Made by a program: the position numbers and the translations under genes
Origin: Gluconacetobacter asukensis
GTDB lineage: Bacteria; Pseudomonadota; Alphaproteobacteria; Acetobacterales; Acetobacteraceae
Reading direction: 5' to 3'
NCBI RefSeq assembly: GCF_014174375.1
Contig: NZ_JABEQE010000016.1
Coordinates: forward strand, 1 to 64,000
Length of the DNA: 64,000 nucleotides
Shown: piece by piece, positions 27,638 to 36,144 of the stretch
Numbering within the stretch: the first letter of the stretch is position 1
Layout: every line of letters begins with the position of its first letter
Notes under the pieces: model-generated
Databases searched by the model: none
Told to the model about the DNA's origin: nothing
What the model saw: the letters and a program-made list of their open reading frames with translations, nothing else

Positions 27638-28952
27638 TCAGCGCCACCCCCCAGGACAGGACGGCAACCGGGCGGGAGATGGCAAAGGGCCCCATCATCC
27701 GCCGGTCGGACACGAACCAGACCAGCGGAACGACGGCAAACGGCAATTGCAGCGACAGCACCACCTGGCTGAACACCAGCAGCCGGTCGACGCCCGCATT
27801 ACCGTACAGGGCCGTCACCACCACCACCGGAACGATGGCGATCCCCCGCGTGACCAGCCGCCGCGCCCAGGGCGGCAGGCGCAGGTCCAGGAACCCTTCC
27901 ATCACGATCTGCCCCGCCAGGGTCCCGGTCACGGTCGAATTCATCCCCGCTGCCAGCAACGCCACGGCGAACAGCGTGGCGGCAGCCCCCAGCCCCAGCA
28001 GGGGCGAGATCAGGCGCCAGGCCTGCCCGATATCGGCCACGTCGCGATGCCCGCTCTCATGAAAGGCGACGGCGGCAACGATCAGGATCGCGGCATTGAC
28101 GAAGAACGCCATCATCAGCGCCAGCGTACTGTCCCAGGTCGCCCAGCGGATCGCATCGCGCCGCCCGGCCTCCGACCGCTCATAGGCCCGGCTCTGCACG
28201 ATCGAGGAATGCAGGTACAGATTATGCGGCATCACCGTCGCCCCGATGATGCCGATGGCAACGTACAGCATCCCCGGGTCGGTCAGGATCTCCGGCCGGG
28301 GCACCAGCCCCCGCAGCACCGCCGCCACGGGCGGGGCCGCAGCCACGATCTGGATCGCGAAACACACCGCAATCACGCTCAGCAGCCCGATCACGAAGGC
28401 TTCCAGCGCACGAAACCCCCGGTTCATCAGCATCAGCACCACGGTGGCATCCAGCGCGGTCACCACCGCGCCCAGCAGAAGCGGAATGCCGAACAGCAAT
28501 TGCAGCGCGATCGCGGTGCCGATGACCTCGGCCAGGTCGCAGGCGATGATCGCCGCCTCGCACGCCACCCACAGCATCACGGCCACCGATGGCGCGAAAC
28601 GGTCGCGGCAGGCCTGTGCCAGGTCGCGCCCGGTGGCAATGCCCAGCCGCGCCGACAGGGCCTGCAGCAGGATCGCCATCAGGTTGGACAGCATGATGAC
28701 CGAGAGCAGCGTGTAGCCGAACGCCGAACCACCGGCCAGGTCGGTCGCCCAGTTGCCCGGGTCCATATAGCCGACCGACACCATGTAGCCCGGCCCCAGA
28801 AACGCCAGCAGCCGCCGCCAGCCGACCGCCCCCGGCGGAACCCGTATCGAAGCGCTGATATCGTCGGGGCGCGAGGGCGATGCCGCGCGCATCCTGCCGC
28901 CACCACCCTTCACGCCGATGGATGCATCCACACCAGGGAAACGATCAGACAT
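27588..28952 (-). CDS. mntH: NRAMP-family manganese/divalent metal transporter MntH
   Basis: 454 residues, 11 helices. Metal-binding DPGN in [12 protein letters not shown] on the first helix and [15 protein letters not shown] on the sixth are intact. The N-terminus of about 50 residues is extended and polar. MntH imports Mn2+ (and Fe2+) with protons. A palindrome-like element lies about 80 bases upstream of the start and may be a metal-regulator site. Confidence 0.94.
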   Translation of the reverse strand: MSDRFPGVDASIGVKGGGGRMRAASPSRPDDISASIRVPPGAVGWRRLLAFLGPGYMVSVGYMDPGNWATDLAGGSAFGYTLLSVIMLSNLMAILLQALSARLGIATGRDLAQACRDRFAPSVAVMLWVACEAAIIACDLAEVIGTAIALQLLFGIPLLLGAVVTALDATVVLMLMNRGFRALEAFVIGLLSVIAVCFAIQIVAAAPPVAAVLRGLVPRPEILTDPGMLYVAIGIIGATVMPHNLYLHSSIVQSRAYERSEAGRRDAIRWATWDSTLALMMAFFVNAAILIVAAVAFHESGHRDVADIGQAWRLISPLLGLGAAATLFAVALLAAGMNSTVTGTLAGQIVMEGFLDLRLPPWARRLVTRGIAIVPVVVVTALYGNAGVDRLLVFSQVVLSLQLPFAVVPLVWFVSDRRMMGPFAISRPVAVLSWGVALIILGLNGKLLWDVLTG

Positions 28953-29031
28953 CGATTGGAACGCCCTCCGCCGGAAACGGGATTACGGACCGCCTATGGC
29001 CCAGCCTAGGACCGGACGAGAGGAATATGCA

Positions 29032-29047
29032 ACATGCTATATGATGT
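29032..29047. promoter_or_regulatory. Imperfect palindrome upstream of mntH
   Basis: ACATGCTATATGATGT is a 16-base imperfect inverted repeat (arms ACAT/ATGT around TATA) about 80 bases ahead of the mntH start. It recalls the ACAT...ATGT core of MntR-type operators (DtxR-family MntR) but does not match the E. coli consensus fully. Confidence 0.28.
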
Positions 29048-29213
29048 GGCCGAGGCAATGTGACCAGACGCACAACCCGCTGCCCCCGCCGGGTTTTCCG
29101 TCCCTGCCGCATCGCGCGAATCCGATCGGGCATCACGCACATTGTAAAATCCGTGAGATCAGTCTTGAGTGAGGAGCCGCCACCGGCACGCACCCTGTCG
29201 AGGAGGATGCAGC

Positions 29214-29666
29214 GTGAAGAAATTCCTGTCCGCCGGACTGACTCTCTACGCCCTGGGCCTGCACACGGCGGTTTGCGCGACGCCCGACCCGGCAGCCATG
29301 ACGACCGGACAGGTCACCTTCATGATGAAGGAGATCGGAGTCGGCGCCGGCTACACCTGGGGCACCGGCCAACTGGTCTATGGCGGCCGGTCCTACGACT
29401 TCACAATTTCCGGCGGTGGGCTGGGCAGCCTCGGATATTCCTACATCAAGGGCCACGGCACCGTGCGCAACCTCGCCCGCCTGCAGGATTTCGACGGCAC
29501 CTACTGGGCCGTGCAGGCCGAAGCGACGATGGGGCGAGGCCTGGGCAGCAAACTGATGGAAAACAACCACCAGGTGGATATCGACCTGACAGCCGCCACC
29601 GCCAGCGGCGCCCGCCTGTCGGCGGAAGCCATGCGGATCACGCTCCACCTGCGTCCCCCCGGCTGA
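29214..29666 (+). CDS. Secreted protein of unknown function
   Basis: 150 residues from a GTG preceded by AGGAGG (29201-29206). Signal peptide VKKFLSAGLTLYALGLHTAVCA, then a Gly-rich all-beta-looking domain: GVGAGYTWGTGQLVYGGRSYDF, GGLGSLGYSYIKGHG and WAVQAEATMGRG. The Gly/Tyr pattern and GVGYTWGxG motif resemble small exported domains of the DUF1134/EipA kind, but I cannot assign a family with certainty. The stop codon is 16 bases ahead of the 131-bp repeat. Confidence 0.72.
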   Translation: MKKFLSAGLTLYALGLHTAVCATPDPAAMTTGQVTFMMKEIGVGAGYTWGTGQLVYGGRSYDFTISGGGLGSLGYSYIKGHGTVRNLARLQDFDGTYWAVQAEATMGRGLGSKLMENNHQVDIDLTAATASGARLSAEAMRITLHLRPPG

Positions 29667-29682
29667 GAGGCTGGCCGGCAAT

Positions 29683-29813
29683 GCGCGCTGGTGGCGATCC
29701 GGCGCGCGTTTCCTGCGCTTCGCTGCTCACGGCCATCAAGGCCGCTCCGCTGCGATGCTCGGAAACACACGACGGCCGTGCCGCTGCGCGGCACTCTCGC
29801 TCACCAGCCCACA
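29683..29813. repeat. 131-bp structured repeat, copy 1
   Basis: This element has the same length as and about 88% identity to 62055-62185 without gaps. It is bounded by inverted ends GCTGGTG (29687-29693) and CACCAGC (29802-29808). Inside are a stem GTTTCC/GGAAAC (29708-29713 with 29761-29766), an apical hairpin CGGCC-ATCAA-GGCCG (29730-29744) and a second hairpin with a 7-bp stem and a TGC loop (29778-29794). Two internal direct repeats of the form GCTNCGNTGCTC flank the apical hairpin. It starts 16 bases after the stop of a plus-strand gene. It could be a small non-autonomous mobile element, a BIME-like repeat or a structured RNA. Confidence 0.85.
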
Positions 29814-29981
29814 TTTCCGACCAGCCTCTGCGAGGCGACACGCTGTTTCAGAAGCCCTGCTGGCGGCGGCCGTAAGGCCCGTCTCCCCCGCCCGGCTGCT
29901 TTTCAGATCTTACGATCCCCGCATGGTCCCCCATCCCGCCCCGAGCGGGTGGAATGCGCCCGGCACAATGGACATCGGCAC

Positions 29982-29996
29982 ACTTAAATATTAAGT
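29982..29996. promoter_or_regulatory. Palindromic operator candidate upstream of feoA
   Basis: ACTTAA-ATA-TTAAGT is a perfect inverted repeat with six-base arms, in an AT-rich patch 42 bases before the feoA start. Position and symmetry suggest an iron-responsive operator (Fur or Irr) overlapping the promoter; it does not match the E. coli Fur box closely. Confidence 0.38.
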
Positions 29997-30037
29997 ATTA
30001 TTCTCAACTGAACCTCACGTGCCGAAACGGACCCGGG

Positions 30038-30277
30038 ATGCGACTGAACGAACTGAAACTGGGGGGCAGCGCCATCATCGACCATGTGGAAGACCACACG
30101 GCCGGCGACCCGGTCGCCGAACGGCTGCGCGCCCTGGGTTTCGTGCCGGGCGAGCCGATCCGGATCGTGGCCGTGGGGCCGATCGGCGCCGACCCGATCG
30201 CGGTCGGCATCGGCTTTACCCGCTTCGCCCTCCGCCGTGCGGAAGCGTCGCGCGTGCTGCTGCGCGACGCGGCCTGA
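30038..30277 (+). CDS. feoA: Ferrous iron transport protein FeoA
   Basis: 79 residues, the normal size. SH3-like small cytoplasmic protein: MRLNELKLGGSA, RLRALGFVPGEPIRIV, then IAVGIGFTRFALRRAEASRV. It helps FeoB work. The ATG at 30038 follows a weak ACCCGGG; a longer frame upstream is open but has no FeoA homology. feoB starts 33 bases later. Confidence 0.93.
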   Translation: MRLNELKLGGSAIIDHVEDHTAGDPVAERLRALGFVPGEPIRIVAVGPIGADPIAVGIGFTRFALRRAEASRVLLRDAA

Positions 30278-30310
30278 TCCCCCGGGCCCCCGACATGAGC
30301 CTCCTCTGAC

Positions 30311-32155
30311 ATGAGCGTCCTCAACGCCGCCCTGGTCGGCAATCCGAACTGCGGCAAGACGGCCCTGTTCAACCTCCTGACCGGCAGCCGGCAGAAGGTG
30401 GCGAACTATGCCGGCGTCACGGTCGAACGCAAGGTCGGACGGCTGACCACCCCGGGCGGGCTGGCGGTGCGCCTGCTCGACCTGCCGGGCGCCTACAGCC
30501 TGGTCGCCACCAGCCCCGACGAGGCCGTGACGCGCGACGTCTGCGCCGGCACCTATCGCGGCGAACCCGCGCCGGAACTGCTGGTCTGCGTGCTGGACGC
30601 CACCAATCTGCGCCTGCACCTGCGCTTCGCGCTCGAGGTCCGGCAGATGGGCCGGCCGATGATCCTCGTGCTGAACATGATCGACGCGGCAAGGCGGCAG
30701 GGCATCGCCATCGACGTGCCGCGCCTGGCCGCCGAATTCGGCGCCCCCGTGGTCACCGCCGTCGGCATCCGCCGCAATGGCGGGCAGGAGGTCCTGCGCG
30801 CGCTCGACCTGCCCCCCCCGCCTCCGCCGCCCGCCCTGCCCCCGGGCAGCGATTTCCATGCCGAGGCCCGCCGCATGCTGGCCGACTGCGTCGCCCGCCC
30901 GTCACGGCTGGGCATGGCGCTGGAAGAGCGGCTGGACCGCTGGTTCCTGCACCCCGTCTGGGGCATGGTGATCCTGTTCGCCCTGATGTTCGTCATGTTC
31001 CAGGCCGTCTTCTCCTGGGCCCAGCCGGTGATGGACCTGCTGGATGCCGGCACCGCAGCCCTCGGCCAGGCCGTCGGCACCGTGCTGCCCGACGGCCCGC
31101 TGCGCAGCCTTATCGTCGACGGCGTCATCGCCGGCGCGGGCAGCGTGGTGGTGTTCCTGCCGCAGATCCTCATCCTCTTCCTGTGGATCCTGGCACTCGA
31201 GGAATCCGGCTACCTGCCCCGCGCCGCCTTCCTGCTGGACCGCATCATGGCCACGGCAGGGCTCAGCGGCCGGTCGTTCATCCCCCTGCTCTCCAGCTTC
31301 GCCTGCGCGGTGCCCGGCATCATGGCCACGCGCACGATCCAGAACCCCCGCGACCGGATGATCACGATCCTGATCGCCCCGCTGATGACCTGCTCCGCCC
31401 GGCTGCCGGTCTATACGCTGCTGATCGCGGCCTTCGTGCCCGAACGGCGGATCGGCGGCCTGTTCAACCTGCACGGGCTGGTGCTGTTCGCGCTCTACCT
31501 GGCCGGCATCCTCAGCGCGCTGGTCGTGGCCCGGGTGCTGAAGAACCGCGACCGGCAGGAGGAACATCCCCTGCTGCTGGAACTGCCGGCCTACCGGCTG
31601 CCCAACCCGCGCGACCTCGCCCTCGGGCTGAAGCAGCGCGCGGTGATCTTCCTCTCACGGGTAGGGTCGATCATCGTCACGGTCAGCGTCCTGCTCTGGG
31701 CGCTCGCCAGCTTTCCCGCCCCGCCGGCCGGCGCCGTCGGCCCCGCGATCGAATGGAGCCTGGCCGGCCGGATCGGCCACTGGATGCTCCATGTCATGGC
31801 GCCGATCGGCTTCAACTGGCAGATCTGCGTCAGCCTGATCCCGGGCCTGGCAGCGCGCGAGGTCGCGGTCAGCGCCCTGGCCACCGTCTATTCCCTGGGC
31901 GCCACGGATGGCGACGCCGCCCGCCAGCTCCAGCCGCTGCTGTCGGCACATTGGAGCCTGGGCACGGCCCTGTCGCTGCTGACATGGTATATCTTCGCGC
32001 CACAATGTTTTTCAACCCTCGCCGTAATCCGGCGTGAAACCGGGTCCTGGCGTATGGTAGGCATAACGGCAGGCTATCTGTTCGCCATGGCCTACGGCGC
32101 CGCCTTCATCGTCTGGCACGCATCGCTTCTTCTGGGTTGGGGGGGCAGTCCATGA
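30311..32155 (+). CDS. feoB: Ferrous iron transporter FeoB
   Basis: 614 residues, the short form. N-terminal G domain: G1 GNPNCGKT (10-17), switch I AGVTVE, G3 DLPGAYS, G4 LNMID. After a linker come two Gate regions and FeoB core helices (IPLLSSFACAVPGIMATR, then CSARLPVYTLLIAAF). The Cys of the gate motif is kept. It imports Fe2+ at the inner membrane under low-oxygen or iron-poor conditions. The stop overlaps the next gene (ATGA). Confidence 0.95.
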   Translation: MSVLNAALVGNPNCGKTALFNLLTGSRQKVANYAGVTVERKVGRLTTPGGLAVRLLDLPGAYSLVATSPDEAVTRDVCAGTYRGEPAPELLVCVLDATNLRLHLRFALEVRQMGRPMILVLNMIDAARRQGIAIDVPRLAAEFGAPVVTAVGIRRNGGQEVLRALDLPPPPPPPALPPGSDFHAEARRMLADCVARPSRLGMALEERLDRWFLHPVWGMVILFALMFVMFQAVFSWAQPVMDLLDAGTAALGQAVGTVLPDGPLRSLIVDGVIAGAGSVVVFLPQILILFLWILALEESGYLPRAAFLLDRIMATAGLSGRSFIPLLSSFACAVPGIMATRTIQNPRDRMITILIAPLMTCSARLPVYTLLIAAFVPERRIGGLFNLHGLVLFALYLAGILSALVVARVLKNRDRQEEHPLLLELPAYRLPNPRDLALGLKQRAVIFLSRVGSIIVTVSVLLWALASFPAPPAGAVGPAIEWSLAGRIGHWMLHVMAPIGFNWQICVSLIPGLAAREVAVSALATVYSLGATDGDAARQLQPLLSAHWSLGTALSLLTWYIFAPQCFSTLAVIRRETGSWRMVGITAGYLFAMAYGAAFIVWHASLLLGWGGSP

Positions 32156-32388
32156 TCGAAACCATCGTGATCGTCACCATCGTCACGGCCTCCGCGCTCT
32201 ACTGGGTGCGCCGGCTGGTGCCCGCCAGCCAGGGCATGTTCTGGCGCGGCAGCGCGGACATGCTGCGCGCGGTCCACGCCCCGCGCGCGCTGCGCGACCG
32301 GGCCGCGCAACGGGCCCTGCAGGGCGACAAGCCCCCTTCCGGCTGCGGCGCCTGCACCAAATGCGGCGACGGCGGCGGCTGCCACTGA
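32152..32388 (+). CDS. FeoB-associated Cys-rich membrane protein
   Basis: 78 residues. One N-terminal helix (IVIVTIVTASALYWV) and a basic segment are followed by a C-terminal metal-binding-like tail with Cys65, Cys68, Cys71 and Cys77 plus a final His. The ATG overlaps the feoB stop by four bases. Small Cys-rich proteins of this kind accompany feoB in many bacteria in place of FeoC and may tune or sense iron passage; the exact role is not known. Confidence 0.8.
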   Translation: MIETIVIVTIVTASALYWVRRLVPASQGMFWRGSADMLRAVHAPRALRDRAAQRALQGDKPPSGCGACTKCGDGGGCH

Positions 32389-32511
32389 GAAGACCGGGCC
32401 GGCCAGAATCTCCTCAACCGGAGCCCCTTGAACCTGCAGGGGCACATGCCAACGTCACGTGCCGGCCGTCTGGCGGCCTGGCCGAGGATATATGTCCCGG
32501 GGGGATGGATC

Positions 32512-33390
32512 ATGAATGCCATCACGCTTGTCCTGTCGGCGGCGCTGCTGCTGGCCGGCGCCCTGCTCGCGCGCGAACAGGGCCTCTATCACCCGATCAT
32601 CGCCCTTCCATTCGTCGTCCTGTCGGCATTGACGTTCCTGTCGCTGCGGATGGCCAATGTCTGGCAGAAATTCGTGGTGCTGCGGATGGGCCGCCTGCAA
32701 GGCGTGCGCGGACCGGGCCTGTTCATGATCATCCCCGTCATCGACCGGATCGTGGCGGTGATCGACGAGAGGATTCAGACCACCGCGTTCAATGCCGAAC
32801 AGGCGCTGACCCGCGACACGGTGCCGGTGAATGTCGATGCCGTGATCTTCTGGCACGTCCGCGACGCCGAGGCCGCCGCCTTGCGGATCACGAACTACCG
32901 CGAGGCCATCGACCGGGTCGCCCAGACCTCGCTGCGCGAAATGATCGGCGCGTCCATGCTGGCCGCGCTGCTCTCCGACCGCCGCTCTTCCAATGAGCAG
33001 TTGCGCGCGGAAATCGGCGCCAAGACCGCAGCCTGGGGCATCGACGTGATGTCAGTCGAAATCCGCGACGTCGCCATTCCCGTGGCATTGCAGGACGCGA
33101 TGTCGCGCCAGGCCCAGGCCGAGCGTGAAAAACAGGCCCGGATCATCCTGGGCTCGGCAGAGGCCGAGGTGGCGAGCCGCTTCGTGGATGCCGCCGAGGC
33201 CTATGCCGGCCACCCGGCCGCCCTTCAATTGCGGGCCATGAACATCATCTACGAAACGACCAAGGAGCGCGGGGCCACGATCCTGATCCCCACTTCCATG
33301 ATCGACAGCATGAACCCAGCCTCGGCCCTGATCCTCGCCAACGTCGCCGCCCAGGGGGCGGCCACGTCGGTGCGCACCGCCGCCGAGTGA
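32512..33390 (+). CDS. SPFH-domain (slipin/stomatin-like) membrane protein
   Basis: 292 residues. Two N-terminal helices (about 4-20 and 28-46) and then an SPFH domain with VLRMGRLQGVRGPGLFMIIPVIDRI, VNVDAVIFWHV and REMIGASMLAALLSDR. An alpha-helical segment of charged residues (QAQAEREKQARIILGSAEAE) near 205-230 promotes oligomer formation. Slipins form membrane microdomains and regulate proteases and transporters. It lies 123 bases after the feo genes; usually such genes pair with an NfeD protease, which is absent here. Confidence 0.9.
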   Translation: MNAITLVLSAALLLAGALLAREQGLYHPIIALPFVVLSALTFLSLRMANVWQKFVVLRMGRLQGVRGPGLFMIIPVIDRIVAVIDERIQTTAFNAEQALTRDTVPVNVDAVIFWHVRDAEAAALRITNYREAIDRVAQTSLREMIGASMLAALLSDRRSSNEQLRAEIGAKTAAWGIDVMSVEIRDVAIPVALQDAMSRQAQAEREKQARIILGSAEAEVASRFVDAAEAYAGHPAALQLRAMNIIYETTKERGATILIPTSMIDSMNPASALILANVAAQGAATSVRTAAE

Positions 33391-33488
33391 CATGGATTCC
33401 ACGCGGTTCGGCTAATTTCTGTCCTTAATCAGGTCGGGGACAGCTTGTCAGCCTGTGCCATTTTCCGGGGCCGCCTCTCGAACCGGGT

Positions 33489-35828
33489 TCAGTTGAAACT
33501 GACATCAACACCGGCAAAGACGCCGAAACCGTCTCCGACCAACTCGGCAGCTGCATCCCCCTTCGTCGACGTGTAAACGGGAACCACACCCATCGCGTAA
33601 TGCTTGTTGGCAAGGTTATAGAACTGAAGATAAACGCGACGGCTCTTCTGCGGCCAGAGATAACCGAGTGTATAGCTATAGATATGATACGGCGCCGTTC
33701 TCGCTCCATTGTCGTAGGATGCGACGATTGAAGACGCTGCCTCGACATCGAACGTGGTATAGAAACCGTTCTTGAAGTCCGCGTGCAGTTCACCCTGATA
33801 ATAATGCTCCGGCACACCGGGAAGACGATTATGACCGAAGACCGGATCATGATTGTAATGGAAATCCGACCATGTGTAGGATTGCATGTAGGTAATGGCG
33901 TTCCCGTTCCATTTGAACAACGTGCCATTTATTCCAGCTTCGACACCCTGATGAGTCGTGCGCGAGGCGTTGGTGAAGACCGCACTGTTATAGAGCTGCG
34001 AGACCGCCGTGACCGCCGAGAGAAGCTCGTTATGCACGGCCGAATGGTAGTAGGAGACACTCCAGTGCTGGCCCCTGTATGTCCCGTCCGAGCCGACCTC
34101 GAAGGTCGTCGCGGTCTGCGGCTCCAGCTTCTGCCAGCCTTCGGTCTGCCCCTGCGCGAGACCGGAGGTGTAATGCGTGCCCGAAAGGAACTGCCAGTCC
34201 TGCGCGGACTGAACGCTGCGGCTCACATTGCCATAGATACGGATATCCGGCGTAAGCTGGTAACGGAATCCGCCACGCGGCGCAAAATTCAGCGGCGCCG
34301 TGCTGAAATGATTCTGAACCGGATAGACCACCGACCCGGAACGTGGATCGTAGCTCAGTCCGCCACCGGCCGTCAGCCAGAAGTTCCTGAAGATTTCGGT
34401 ATTATTGCTGACATGGAATACCGTGCTGCTGCCACCCAGCTTCTGCTTGGTGAGGAGCGTGCCCACCGGCACGGTGGGATAGGCGGCCTGCCGGCGAACC
34501 AGGTTCATGAAGTTGCTTCCCGGCAGGTCACCTGTCGCGTAAACACCGGCGGTCGTCTCGGATTTATGACCAAGTATCGTGTCGTTTCGATTATAGTTTA
34601 TGACGCCGCTCAGATAAAAGTTGTTGTAGATTGACGCGGTATTGCCGAGCTGGTGATCCATTGGCGCGTCGATATAGGTCGCCCCGATGACGACGCGGGA
34701 GGCATCGTCGATGCGGACAGTCGTCCGATTGCCGAAATACTTTGTTCCAGGCTCGATCGTATAGGTTCCCCAGGTGCTATAGGGATATTGGGCCTGTTTC
34801 GGATTCTCCCTGACCTGCGCGCGCGTCAGATAATAGGGATTGCCCTCATAGGTCTGGCGGTAGCGGAAGAAGAAGCGCGTATCGACCGAATCATTAAAGC
34901 GGTAGCCGTAGTTGAAATTGATGCCGAACGAAGTCGCCTTCGTCTGGTCCTGGTAGCCGGCACGATATGAGTTCGTGACACTGATATAGTAATCCGATTT
35001 GCCGATGACCTTGCCGGAGGAAAGCTGCTCCTTCACATAGCCGAAGCTGCCCGCTTCGACGCGTGCCTGATAGGTCTTCGCGTCGTAGCCAGTGAAACTA
35101 TGGAAGTTGATCAGGCCGCCGAGCTGGAGCGAGCCGCTGTCGAGCCCGTTACCACCACGCAGGACCTCCGTATACTGGATGCCCAGCGGCTCCATGAGTT
35201 CGTTGAACGAGCCGATGGGCGTGGTCGCCGGCAAGTCGTCGAACAGCACGATGACGCCGGCACGCGTCGCGTTCGCTCCAACCTGGAGGCCAGACCCGCG
35301 GATGGACAGGCGGAGATCGTCCGAGCCGGCCGGGGCCTGCGCGTACACACCCGGCTGATAGCTCAGCAGATCGGCGGAAGTCGCGTTGCGCTGTTTGAGC
35401 ACCATCGCGGAATCGATGATGTTGGTCCCACCGGGGATCGAGAGAAGCTGTGCGCCTGCCCGCCGGATCGGGGCCAGACGGGCAGCCGTCACGTCCACCT
35501 TCTCCGCGTCCGACGCGCTGGCGCCCCCCATATACATGCCGCCCATGTCGTCATCCGCAGCGTTCACGGCATTCGCGGCCTTCACAGCCGGCCCGGCCTT
35601 GCCCGACGAAGCCTTGGCCACAGGCTTCTGTGTCACGGCCTTCGCCGGTGTCGCATTCGTCCCACGATGATGGCCGTTCGTCTGAACATTCGTCCGGGTC
35701 GCATCCGCCGACTGGGCACGGGCCGCGTCAAGGCTTTCAAACGACACCGAGCCCAGCAGCAGCGTCGCCAGCGATGTCGTCACCGCATGTCTCATGGTAC
35801 CGTAACGGGTCCTGTCCTGATAAGGCAT
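33489..35828 (-). CDS. TonB-dependent outer-membrane receptor
   Basis: 779 residues from the ATG at 35828, preceded by AGGACAG. A signal peptide (HAVTTSLATLLLGSVSFESLDAARA) is followed by a Thr/Ala/Lys-rich linker with a Met/Gly patch, a plug domain (about 165-285; SIPGGTNIIDS, LRLSIRGSGLQVG, LRGGNGLDSGSLQLGGLINF) and a barrel ending in DVSFN. The ligand is not evident; plug spacing recalls the FecA type. The gene is noticeably less GC-rich than its neighbours (many ATA, TAT and AAT codons), and it abuts a broken permease gene, so it may have been acquired separately. Confidence 0.9.
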   Translation of the reverse strand: MPYQDRTRYGTMRHAVTTSLATLLLGSVSFESLDAARAQSADATRTNVQTNGHHRGTNATPAKAVTQKPVAKASSGKAGPAVKAANAVNAADDDMGGMYMGGASASDAEKVDVTAARLAPIRRAGAQLLSIPGGTNIIDSAMVLKQRNATSADLLSYQPGVYAQAPAGSDDLRLSIRGSGLQVGANATRAGVIVLFDDLPATTPIGSFNELMEPLGIQYTEVLRGGNGLDSGSLQLGGLINFHSFTGYDAKTYQARVEAGSFGYVKEQLSSGKVIGKSDYYISVTNSYRAGYQDQTKATSFGINFNYGYRFNDSVDTRFFFRYRQTYEGNPYYLTRAQVRENPKQAQYPYSTWGTYTIEPGTKYFGNRTTVRIDDASRVVIGATYIDAPMDHQLGNTASIYNNFYLSGVINYNRNDTILGHKSETTAGVYATGDLPGSNFMNLVRRQAAYPTVPVGTLLTKQKLGGSSTVFHVSNNTEIFRNFWLTAGGGLSYDPRSGSVVYPVQNHFSTAPLNFAPRGGFRYQLTPDIRIYGNVSRSVQSAQDWQFLSGTHYTSGLAQGQTEGWQKLEPQTATTFEVGSDGTYRGQHWSVSYYHSAVHNELLSAVTAVSQLYNSAVFTNASRTTHQGVEAGINGTLFKWNGNAITYMQSYTWSDFHYNHDPVFGHNRLPGVPEHYYQGELHADFKNGFYTTFDVEAASSIVASYDNGARTAPYHIYSYTLGYLWPQKSRRVYLQFYNLANKHYAMGVVPVYTSTKGDAAAELVGDGFGVFAGVDVSFN

Positions 35829-35928
35829 GATCTGTCCTATTTGTAACATCTTTGTCCTGGTCTCTATTCTTCTTCCCTGAAGGACAGCCGACATCGGTCC
35901 GCCCATCGGGCACCGCGCGAAGCAATGC

Positions 35929-36144
35929 TCACCGCGCGAATTCCTCGCCATGCCCAAGGGCAATCAGGATGTCCCGCCGAGGCGCAATGAAGGCCGGGTC
36001 GCGCCTCCAGTGACCACCCATCGCCAGCCCGGCCACAACCCACGCCAGCCCGCTGACAAGGCCCGGCCACCGCGGGCGGAAGACAGGCCGTACGAAAACC
36101 GGCAGGGCAGCACTGCCGACCGCCTGCCCGGTCAGGTCAGACAT
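35929..36144 (-). pseudogene. Truncated ABC transporter permease remnant
   Basis: 71 codons, starting at an ATG that overlaps the substrate-binding gene stop by eight bases. The peptide has one potential helix (PGLVSGLAWVVAGLAMGG) followed by DPAFIAPRRDILIALG, which resembles the N-terminus of taurine/sulfonate-type permeases (helix, then xPAFLPSPxxVLAAL). It stops after GEEFAR, about 100 bases upstream of the TonB receptor gene. A functional permease would need another ~200 residues. The break coincides with the change to lower G+C. Alternatively it is an unrelated small protein. Confidence 0.42.

Noticed and set aside
29691-29987. Short frames inside the 131-bp repeat (encoding LLTAIKAAPLRCSETHDG-like peptides in both copies)
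   Set aside because: The peptide similarity follows from the DNA repeat. The changed positions preserve hairpin pairing rather than amino acids, and no start signal is present.
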